Of a stretch of 10,252 bases of DNA, positions 4,891 through 10,252 are shown in pieces. Each line of letters starts with the position of its first letter. Position 1 is the stretch's first letter. A model generated the notes under the pieces. That model saw nothing but the letters and a program-made list of their open reading frames with translations, was not told where the DNA came from and searched no databases. Source of the stretch: DATLFI01 sp035524895 (GTDB taxonomy: Bacteria; Acidobacteriota; Thermoanaerobaculia; Multivoradales; Multivoraceae). Made by a program: the position numbers and the translations under genes. The stretch lies in assembly GCA_035524895.1 (NCBI GenBank), contig DATLFI010000089.1, forward strand, positions 1-10,252, in the 5' to 3' direction.

Positions 4891-7467
4891 ATGCGGCTCG
4901 GCACCCGCCTCTTCCTGCTCACCTCGCTGCTGGTGTTGCTGGCGGTCGCGGGCGCTCTCGGATTCGGCTGGATCCGTACCGCCCAGGTAGCGCGACAGTC
5001 GGTGGTCGACGGGCTGGAGCAAGGTGCGCTCGTGCTGGCCAACGAGGAGTCTGCGCGGTACCAGCGGTTGCAGCTCCTGGCCAACGTGTTCGTCGCCGAC
5101 GCCAACCTGATCGCGTACCTGGCGGAGGCCACGGCGCGCGGCGAGACGCGCTCGATCCTCGACATCCTGCTCGAGCGGCAGGGAGACCTTGGCTTCGACT
5201 TCGCGGTGGTCACCGATCCGGACGGGGTGGTGCTCGCGCGCACCGATCGCCTGCGCGCCGCCGGCACCGACTATGCGGGCTCCTCGCTCTTCGAGCGCGC
5301 CCTCGCGGAGCTCCAGGCAGCCGGCACCTGGGTCGAGGACGGCGCTCTCTACCACGCGGTGGCGATTCCACTGGTCCAGGGGCTCGATCTGCTGGGGTTC
5401 TTCGCGCTCGCCTACCGCATCGACGACGAGACCGCGCGGGAGGGGCAGCGCCTGGCGGACGCCGGCGTCTCGTACTTCGGGTTCACCGCGGATCGACTCT
5501 CGCAGGTCGCCACCAGCCTGGAGGAGCGCGCCGCGCGACGGCTTGCCGGCGCTGTGGCTGGTCGCTCGGAGCTCGCTGCCGCGGCGCGTGAAGGGCGAGA
5601 GCTGGTACCGGTGGAGCTGAACCTGGGCGGCGCCAACTGGGTCGGTCACCTGTCGCCGCTGCGTGACGCCAACGGCGTCCCGGTGGGCGCGGTGCTGGGA
5701 GCGCTGCCGCTCGGCGAGCGTCTGGCGCCGTTCCGGCGCATCGGTCTGGGGATGGCCCTGTCCGGCTTGATCGCGGTGGTCCTGGTGTCCGGGCTCACCT
5801 ACCTGCTGGCGGAGCGCTCGATGCGGCCGGTGCGCGACCTGGTCGCGGCGACGGCGGCCGCTCGCGCCGGCCAGTACGATCGCGCGCTGCCGGCAGGCCG
5901 CCAGGACGAGATCGGGGAGCTCGCGACATCGTTCGACGCCTTGCTGGACGAGCTGCGCGAGCGCCGGGACATGGAGCAGTACGTCGCGCAGCTCCAGCGC
6001 AACCTTCCCGAGGGCGGCGGTCCCGCGGTCGTCGCGATGGAGGCCGATCTTCGGGAGAGCGCGGTGCTGGGGCTCGACTTCCGCCGCCATGGCCGCGCGG
6101 TCAAGGATGCGGAGACGACCCTGCACGAGCTCGGACGCGAGGCGGCGCGCGCCCGCGAAGCGGCGCAGCGCGGCGGGGGACGCTTGCTCGGGCACGCCGG
6201 GCACCGCCTGTGGTTGGCCTTCGATGGCGACGACGGCGCGCTGCGCGCGGTGGCCGTCGCGGTGGATGTCGTGACCTTGCTGCGTGCCGGGGGCTCCGAG
6301 GAGGGATTGCTGCCGTTGCAGGTCATCGCCGCTGGCCCGGTGGCGGTGGGGCGCACCGAGGGCGGCGCCGGGCTCACGGGCTTCGCTGGTCGGCCGGTGG
6401 CCTTGGTCGAGAGCCTGATGCGCGAGGCCGTGCCGGGCGAGCTGCTGCTCGACCAGCGCGCGTTCGAGCTGATCCACGAGGCGGCCGAACGGGTCGGCGT
6501 GAGGGCGGTCGACTGTCGAGGGGTCGCGACGCCGCTGCGGTTCTGGATGCTCCGGCTCGACGACGCGGTGCGTGTCGCCGGCGCCTTGGACCGCGTCGCC
6601 GCGCCGGCTGCGGCGGCGACCTTGGATCTCCGGCCGGGCAGCGTCATCGGCGATCGCTACGAGATCCTCGGCGAGCTGGGGAGCGGCGGAATGGGAGTGG
6701 TCTACAAGGCTCGCGATCGCGAGCTCGACGATGTGGTGGCGCTCAAGCTCTTGAAACCGTCTCAGTGGCGCGACCGCGAGACCTTCGAACAAATGAAGCG
6801 CGAGCTCAAGCTCGCGCGCATGATCACCCATCCGAACGTGCTCCGCGTGTTCGATCTCGGCGAGGTACAGGGCACGCCGTTCCTGTCGATGGAGTACGTG
6901 CGCGGCATCAGCCTGCGGGAGCTGCTGCGCGGGGCAGACAGGGTGCCCTACGCCGCGGCGCTGCGGATCGCGCGCCAGATCTGCCAGGGGCTGGTGGCGG
7001 TACACCAGGCCGGCGTGGTGCACTGCGACCTCAAGCCCGAGAACGTGATCCTCGCGCCGAACGGCAACGCGCTGCTGATGGACTTCGGTATCGCGCAGCC
7101 CGAGCGGATGCTGCGCGGCGACAGCGGCCGCCAGTCGTTGCAGGGCACGCCGCGCTACCTGGCGCCAGAGCAGCTCGAGACCGGGACCTCCGACGCGCGC
7201 TCCGACGTCCACTCGTGCGGGCTCGTGCTCTACGAGCTGTTCACCGGGAGCTTCCCGTACCCGGACGCGGCGAACATGTACACGGTGATCCGCATGCTGC
7301 GCGAGATGGAGCCCCAGCCGCCGAGCGCGCACTGGCCGGAGATCCCGCCGGCGCTCGAGCAGATCTTGATGCGCTGCCTGCGCAAGGATCCCAGGGAGCG
7401 CTACGCGAACGCCACCGAGCTCCTGGCGGACCTGGACTCGGCACTGGTCCGGCGGGCTCGGGCCTGA
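4891..7467 (+). CDS. Transmembrane receptor Ser/Thr protein kinase with Cache-like sensor, HAMP and degenerate cyclase domain
   Basis: 858 residues; GAGGGAG (4877-4883) precedes the ATG by seven bases, 16 bases after the cupredoxin stop. Order: transmembrane helix 7-28; periplasmic Cache-like sensor about 30-282 (VVTDPDGVVLARTD at 106-119); transmembrane helix about 285-306; HAMP 309-357 (RPVRDL, DEIGELA); class III nucleotide-cyclase homology domain about 380-556; kinase 588-850. Kinase residues: GSGGMG 597-602, K619, E638, HCDLKPEN with D713 and N718, DFG 731-733, APE 758-760, so catalysis is expected, although HRD is HCD. In the cyclase domain the first metal Asp (D396) is present. The second is His438 (GH for GD), and the VN...AR signature is VALVES (A504, S508), so it is probably a non-catalytic binding module. 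Likely converts a periplasmic signal into cytosolic protein phosphorylation. Targets unknown. Confidence 0.9.
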   Translation: MRLGTRLFLLTSLLVLLAVAGALGFGWIRTAQVARQSVVDGLEQGALVLANEESARYQRLQLLANVFVADANLIAYLAEATARGETRSILDILLERQGDLGFDFAVVTDPDGVVLARTDRLRAAGTDYAGSSLFERALAELQAAGTWVEDGALYHAVAIPLVQGLDLLGFFALAYRIDDETAREGQRLADAGVSYFGFTADRLSQVATSLEERAARRLAGAVAGRSELAAAAREGRELVPVELNLGGANWVGHLSPLRDANGVPVGAVLGALPLGERLAPFRRIGLGMALSGLIAVVLVSGLTYLLAERSMRPVRDLVAATAAARAGQYDRALPAGRQDEIGELATSFDALLDELRERRDMEQYVAQLQRNLPEGGGPAVVAMEADLRESAVLGLDFRRHGRAVKDAETTLHELGREAARAREAAQRGGGRLLGHAGHRLWLAFDGDDGALRAVAVAVDVVTLLRAGGSEEGLLPLQVIAAGPVAVGRTEGGAGLTGFAGRPVALVESLMREAVPGELLLDQRAFELIHEAAERVGVRAVDCRGVATPLRFWMLRLDDAVRVAGALDRVAAPAAAATLDLRPGSVIGDRYEILGELGSGGMGVVYKARDRELDDVVALKLLKPSQWRDRETFEQMKRELKLARMITHPNVLRVFDLGEVQGTPFLSMEYVRGISLRELLRGADRVPYAAALRIARQICQGLVAVHQAGVVHCDLKPENVILAPNGNALLMDFGIAQPERMLRGDSGRQSLQGTPRYLAPEQLETGTSDARSDVHSCGLVLYELFTGSFPYPDAANMYTVIRMLREMEPQPPSAHWPEIPPALEQILMRCLRKDPRERYANATELLADLDSALVRRARA

Positions 7468-7500
7468 GAAGGCAGCTCGCGACCCGAGAGGCTGGGGGTG

Positions 7501-7506
7501 TATGCT
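7501..7506 (+). promoter_or_regulatory. Candidate -10 box for the selenoprotein gene
   Basis: TATGCT, 34 bases after the kinase stop and 70 before the ATG at 7571; no good -35 is seen. It would start a transcript just before the tandem repeat. Weak; read-through from the kinase is also possible. Confidence 0.25.
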
Positions 7507-7524
7507 GCTCGTGCCAACCTCAGA

Positions 7525-7569
7525 GGGAGCAGTGGGAGCAGAGGGAGCAGAGGGAGCAGAGGGACCAGC
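7525..7569 (+). repeat. Five-copy 9-bp tandem repeat in the ribosome-binding region
   Basis: GGGAGCAGT, then three GGGAGCAGA, then the diverged GGGACCAGC, ending one base before the ATG at 7571. Each intact copy carries GGGAG, a Shine-Dalgarno-like core, so the repeat tract is the translation-initiation region. An ATG at 7502 would read the tract as a Gly-Ala-Glu repeat, which looks artificial. Confidence 0.95.
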
Positions 7570-7570
7570 G

Positions 7571-8773
7571 ATGCGGTCGTTTCGCAACCCCCCATGGTTC
7601 ACACGGTCTGTCGTGCGCGCTTGTGCGCTCGCCGCGCTCGTCGTGCCGGCCGTGGTGATGCCGCCTGGGGCGTTCCCTGCCGCACCGACTGCGACGGCGC
7701 TCTACCTCGATCGCACTGTCTCGATCGAGCGGACGCTCGACGATCCGACCGACCTGTGGGTGCTGCAGGAAGTGCTCACCGAGCTGACCGGCTTTGTGCT
7801 CAAGCCGGAAGGCGCTTGCCTCGACGAGCTGTGCATTCCGGTCGACCAGGGGCCCGGCAGCGAGGTGGTGCTGCGGCGCGGCGAGGAGACGTGGTTCAGC
7901 TTGACTGGCTTTGCGCGAAGGGTCGGGCAGTCGTTCGTCGCCGACCACGAGCAGCGGGTCTGGAGCTTCGCGCCGGTGCCAGCGGCGCGGTCGAGCTTCG
8001 TCGACCAGGCTTACGCTCCAGACTTCGTGCTGCCAGACCGTCAGGGCAAGCCGGTGCGACTCTCGGACTTCCGCGGCAAGAAGGTGCTGCTGGTCACCTG
8101 GGCCTCGTGGTGAGGCTGCAGATTCGACCTGCCAGGTTGGCAGGCAGTGCACGAGGAGCTGAAGGGCCGCAACTTCGAGCTCGTGGCGGTGGCCCAGGAC
8201 ACCGGTGGTGAAGCGGCAGCAGGGCCGTTCTACGACGCTGCGAAGGCCACCTTCACCGCTCTGGTCGACCCGCGCCACACGGTGAGCGCGTTGTTCCATC
8301 TCGTCAACGTGCCGTCCGCGGTGATGATCGACGAAGAGGGCCGCATCGTGCGGCTCGACGAGGGCACGTATACGCGGACCTACAGTGCGGGAAACCTCAC
8401 CTACGGCACCGACGCCTACGTGCCGGCGTTGCGCGACTGGGTGGAGAAGGGGAGCACGAGCTCGGTCGCGAAGGATCCTGACGAGGTGGCGGCCGCGCTG
8501 CCACGCCGCAGTCGCGAGCAGGACCTCGCCGATGCGCACTTCCGCCTCGGCGTGTACTTCCAACTCGCCGGGGACGAGGGGCGTGCAACCCGGCATTGGG
8601 AGGAGGCACAGCGCCTCCATCCAGAGAGCTGGAACTACCACCGGCAGGACTGGTCGTTCACTCCCGAGCAGGCCGGGCCCAACTGGCTCCGCAAGGTCCA
8701 GGCGCAGGGCGACAAGCCGTACTACGCGCCGATGGACCTGCCCGAGGCCCCTGCCGACGAGCCGCCGCGCTGA
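7571..8773 (+). CDS. Exported thioredoxin/ResA-like selenoprotein with in-frame TGA as selenocysteine (Sec181)
   Basis: 400 codons read through TGA at 8111-8113. Both sides are one frame and one protein. Residues 1-40: signal peptide (hydrophobic 16-30). About 42-135: N-terminal domain with a Cys pair (C83, C88). About 146-265: thioredoxin fold opening with APDFVLPDRQGKPVRLSDFRGK, then the active site WASW-Sec-GCR (Sec181, C183), followed by DLPGWQ, the cis-proline loop NVPSAVMID (P248) and a final strand. About 316-350: one TPR-like helical pair (ADAHFRLGVYFQLAGDEGRA). TGA takes the place of the first Cys of the usual WCxxC motif. A SECIS-like hairpin follows at 8114-8152. I recall a curated ResA-like family with a WAxxUGSxxxx signature, which this nearly matches. 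Likely a periplasmic thiol oxidoreductase or peroxidase-like enzyme. Start at 7571 precedes the signal peptide directly. Alternative: a nonsense mutation or sequencing error, made unlikely by the hairpin and intact downstream frame. Confidence 0.85.
8114..8152 (+). promoter_or_regulatory. Bacterial SECIS-type hairpin directing selenocysteine insertion
   Basis: Upper stem CCTGCCA (8128-8134) pairs perfectly with TGGCAGG (8138-8144) around the loop GGT (8135-8137). A lower stem TGCA (8117-8120) pairs with TGCA (8148-8151), joined by an asymmetric inner loop. The loop G bases lie 22-23 nt after the TGA. In E. coli fdhF the corresponding loop G bases are, by my recollection of that sequence, about 19-20 nt after the UGA. 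A short GG-starting apical loop in this distance range is what SelB recognises. The hairpin is within the coding sequence, as bacterial SECIS elements are. Confidence 0.75.
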
Positions 8774-8799
8774 GCGGGACCCTGCCACGCCGCCTTCGG

Positions 8800-8805
8800 T
8801 AGACT
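8800..8805 (+). promoter_or_regulatory. Candidate -10 box for the two-domain secreted protein
   Basis: TAGACT in CGGTAGACTC, 27 bases after the selenoprotein stop and 93 before the next ATG. Close twin of the box at 2619-2624. No -35 recognised. Confidence 0.25.
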
Positions 8806-8837
8806 CCGTTCCCTTTCCCACAACAGCGGTCGCCTCT

Positions 8838-8863
8838 CGTCGCGGCGGCAAGCCGCCGCGACG
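8838..8863 (+). terminator. Strong GC-rich hairpin between selenoprotein and secreted-protein genes
   Basis: CGTCGCGGCGG (8838-8848) pairs perfectly with CCGCCGCGACG (8853-8863) over a four-base loop. No T-tract follows, so it is not a textbook intrinsic terminator. It may stop or stabilise the selenoprotein transcript, or act in the leader of the next gene if the box at 8800 is its promoter. Confidence 0.5.
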
Positions 8864-8897
8864 GCGCCCGGCCCTGACCCCCTGAGGAGGTCTGACG

Positions 8898-9629
8898 ATG
8901 CATATCCGTTCTCTCACGGCTCGGCTCTTCTCGATACGTCCCGCGGCGGTCGCCCTTCTCGTCGTCGCACTGGCCGCGGTCCCCGTGGCAGCCGCTGCAC
9001 AGTCGCCCGCCGCCGGAACCTGGACGCTCGATCTCGACTTCCAGGGCAACGCGGTGACCGTGACCATGGTGATCACCGAGACGGACGGCAAGCTGGGTGG
9101 CACCTGGACCACTCCGCGCGGCGCCGCGGAGCTCGAGTCGGTCACCGTCGAGGACGGCAAGCTGGTGGCCTCCTGGACCCGCGAGGTCCAAGGACAGAGC
9201 GCCTCCCTCAGCTACGAGGGGACGATCGACGGGGACACGATCACCGGTCAGATGGTGACGCCGATGGGCGGCATGATGGCGAACGGCAAGCGCGCGGGAG
9301 CGGCGACGCCTGCCGCCGGGGGAGCGGGCGGAGGGGCGGCGGTGGGCGAGTGGAAGGTCACCAGCGTCTCGCAGCTCGGCAGCCTCGAGCGCACGCTCGT
9401 GGTGAGCGGCGACGGCACCGGCATCTACAGCACCGGCGACGCCACCTATCCGCTGCGCAACGTCGTGATGGAGGGCAACCACCTCGCGTTCGACGTCACC
9501 GTCAGCGCCCAGGGACAGGAGCTACCGCTGCACTTCGAAGGCGACGTCGACGGCGACGCGATCGCCGGCAAGTTCAGCAACGACCAGGCCGGCGGCGAGC
9601 TTGCGACGGTGACCGGGAAACGGCAGTAG
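8898..9629 (+). CDS. Secreted protein with two copies of one beta-rich domain, unknown function
   Basis: 243 residues. AGGAGGT (8885-8891) precedes the ATG by six bases. Signal peptide with hydrophobic core 17-34 and probable cut after AAA-Q (residue 35). The mature protein is two related halves, about 40-132 and 150-242, joined by a low-complexity Gly/Ala linker (133-149). Matching landmarks: GTWTLDL / GEWKVTS at the start, GKLVASW / NHLAFDV in the middle, YEGTIDGDTITGQM / FEGDVDGDAIAGKF, and NGKR / TGKR at the end. This pattern of small strands with Asp-Gly turns resembles lipocalin-like or DUF-type secreted domains seen in acidobacteria, but no ligand or enzyme site is visible. No cysteine in the mature protein. 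Probably periplasmic or secreted. Convergent with the DksA-type gene, 16 bases apart. Confidence 0.8.
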   Translation: MHIRSLTARLFSIRPAAVALLVVALAAVPVAAAAQSPAAGTWTLDLDFQGNAVTVTMVITETDGKLGGTWTTPRGAAELESVTVEDGKLVASWTREVQGQSASLSYEGTIDGDTITGQMVTPMGGMMANGKRAGAATPAAGGAGGGAAVGEWKVTSVSQLGSLERTLVVSGDGTGIYSTGDATYPLRNVVMEGNHLAFDVTVSAQGQELPLHFEGDVDGDAIAGKFSNDQAGGELATVTGKRQ

Positions 9630-9645
9630 GTGTAAGGTCTCGGCG

Positions 9646-10002
9646 TCACCCCTGCTCGTTGCGCTCCTGGCACGCGAGGCAGAAGGGCGACTCCGGAAGC
9701 GCTTCGAGGCGGGGGAGCCCGATGGGCCCTTTGCACATGCGGCACGAGCCGTACGTGCCGGAGTCCAAGCCAGTCAGGGCGAGCTCTACTTGCTCGCGGC
9801 GGATCTCGAGCTGGCGACGGTTCAGCTGCGCCATCCCCTGCATCTGGATCGCATCGATCCGCGTCAGACGTCCGATCGGCAGGTCCAGGTCGACCGGGCG
9901 CGAGTCCGCCGCCGTCTGGTCCAGGAGAGAGGCGATCTGCGCCTTTCGGCTCAGGAGGATCTCGTGGAAGAGATCGAGTTGCTGGGCTGTGAGGTGCGAC
10001 AT
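9646..10002 (-). CDS. DksA/TraR-family C4 zinc-finger protein, likely RNA polymerase-binding regulator
   Basis: 118 residues, shorter than classical DksA (about 150) but usual for the short TraR/YbiI-like branch. The N-terminal two-thirds is a helical coiled-coil hairpin (heptad-like from residue 7 to 78) with the turn near GRLTRIDAIQMQ (44-55). The C-terminal zinc finger is C87-x2-C90-x17-C108-x2-C111, the exact DksA spacing. Such proteins enter the secondary channel of RNA polymerase and tune initiation in the stringent response. The acidic tip pair of E. coli DksA is not obvious here; D50 is the only Asp near the turn. No good Shine-Dalgarno is seen before the ATG at 10002. Family firm, role in this cell inferred. 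Confidence 0.88.
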   Translation of the reverse strand: MSHLTAQQLDLFHEILLSRKAQIASLLDQTAADSRPVDLDLPIGRLTRIDAIQMQGMAQLNRRQLEIRREQVELALTGLDSGTYGSCRMCKGPIGLPRLEALPESPFCLACQERNEQG

Positions 10003-10113
10003 GTGTGTGGAACTTCAGAGGCGAGTTGCCGAGCCCTGGGAGCTCGATCGGTCCCATGATCGCAGATCCGGAGCGATCGACCGGAGCGGCGAGTCACCGA
10101 GGAGCCAGTCGGC
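10003..10113. other. Intergenic region with inverted repeat and GATC cluster
   Basis: Lies between the cupin stop and the DksA-type start. TCGATCG (10044-10050) and CGATCGA (10074-10080) form a seven-bp inverted repeat, and four GATC sites fall within 33 bp (10046-10078). No clear promoter boxes. It could end the cupin transcript or bind a regulator; nothing more can be said. Confidence 0.4.
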
Positions 10114-10252
10114 TCACAACCGCTCGGGCGCGACCACCGTGCGTTCGTCGCGCACGTTGCCGGTGTTGAGCGTCGAGGCCGGCTCGAAGAGGAGGACGTG
10201 GACCTCCTCTTCGGCGACCGGCCGGTGCTCCACACCCCGCGGCACCACCAGC
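10114..10252 (-). CDS. C-terminal part of a cupin-domain protein (cut by window edge)
   Basis: Only the last 45 residues are present. They read LVVPRGVEHRPVA, then EEEVHVLLFEP and LNTGNVRDERTV before a TGA at 10114-10116. PRGVEH-P is the second cupin motif (P-x-G-x-x-H with the metal-binding His), and the LLFEP..TLNTGN ending is characteristic of small stand-alone cupins often annotated as mannose-6-phosphate isomerase-like. The N-terminal half with the first His motif lies outside. Substrate cannot be told. It is transcribed toward the DksA-type gene, 111 bases upstream of it on the same strand. Confidence 0.8.
   Translation of the reverse strand, partial: LVVPRGVEHRPVAEEEVHVLLFEPASTLNTGNVRDERTVVAPERL

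Noticed and set aside
7502..7570. ATG at 7502 as start of the selenoprotein
   Set aside because: It adds a Gly-Ala-Glu repeat encoded by the 9-bp tandem repeat in front of the signal peptide and has no ribosome-binding site of its own.
4825..7602. 925-codon open frame on the minus strand
   Set aside because: Antisense to the receptor kinase, whose plus-strand frame shows all kinase and HAMP motifs; the minus reading is a shadow typical of high-GC DNA, with no recognisable domain.
8111..8113. TGA read as a true stop or frameshift pseudogene
   Set aside because: Frame is unbroken on both sides, the downstream protein keeps conserved thioredoxin-fold features, and a SECIS-like hairpin with correct spacing follows. 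A sequencing error remains possible but is less likely.
7520..9160. 546-codon open frame on the minus strand
   Set aside because: Antisense to the selenoprotein and secreted-protein genes; its apparent openness across the TGA does not show coding, and no domain is recognisable.
9951..10235. 94-codon minus-strand frame at the right edge
   Set aside because: Ser/Arg-rich shadow sequence; the true minus-strand reading in another frame is the cupin C terminus followed by a noncoding gap.

Overview
This is a high-GC bacterial window whose genes show strong G/C preference at third codon positions. The gene mix includes a planctomycete-type cytochrome c (PSCyt1) protein, a large membrane-bound Ser/Thr protein kinase, a short DksA/TraR-type zinc finger, secreted periplasmic proteins and an apparent selenoprotein. 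That mix fits a Gram-negative, chromosomal, aerobic or microaerophilic lineage such as Acidobacteriota (Thermoanaerobaculia-like). The placement is inference and is weak without a marker gene. There is no rRNA, tRNA, CRISPR, phage or IS element.

Left part (1-2709). A 74-residue peptide gene (54-278, minus) has a near-ideal Shine-Dalgarno partly locked in a hairpin. Next come a two-helix membrane protein (460-840, minus) and, divergent from it, an exported cytochrome c (977-1441, plus). The divergent promoter region holds a 27-bp palindrome flanked by 8-bp direct repeats, and the cytochrome signal peptide carries a three-copy 18-bp tandem repeat. Bases 1-53 show no gene. A hairpin terminator separates the cytochrome from a convergent metallo-beta-lactamase-fold protein of the persulfide dioxygenase type (1467-2387, minus). 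The 322-bp gap 2388-2709 holds weak promoter boxes, a hairpin and a coding-like remnant.

Middle part (2710-7467). Three tightly packed plus-strand genes look like one operon: an outer-membrane beta-barrel, a periplasmic type-1 copper (cupredoxin) protein overlapping it by ATGA, and an 858-residue receptor with periplasmic Cache-like sensor, HAMP, catalytically degenerate class III cyclase domain and Ser/Thr kinase domain. A reasonable reading is that an envelope ligand or redox/copper state is sensed outside the inner membrane and signalled inside by phosphorylation.

Right part (7468-10252). The standout is one 400-codon gene (7571-8773) that any standard caller would split or call broken. 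An in-frame TGA (8111-8113) sits exactly at the first active-site cysteine position of a thioredoxin/ResA-like fold, and a bacterial SECIS-type hairpin with a GGU loop lies directly after it. I call it an exported selenoprotein with the redox motif Sec-Gly-Cys. Its ribosome-binding region is a five-copy 9-bp tandem repeat. After a strong hairpin comes a secreted protein built of two copies of one beta-rich domain (8898-9629). Convergent to that are a DksA/TraR-type regulator (9646-10002, minus) and the C-terminal end of a cupin protein (10114-10252, minus) that runs off the window.
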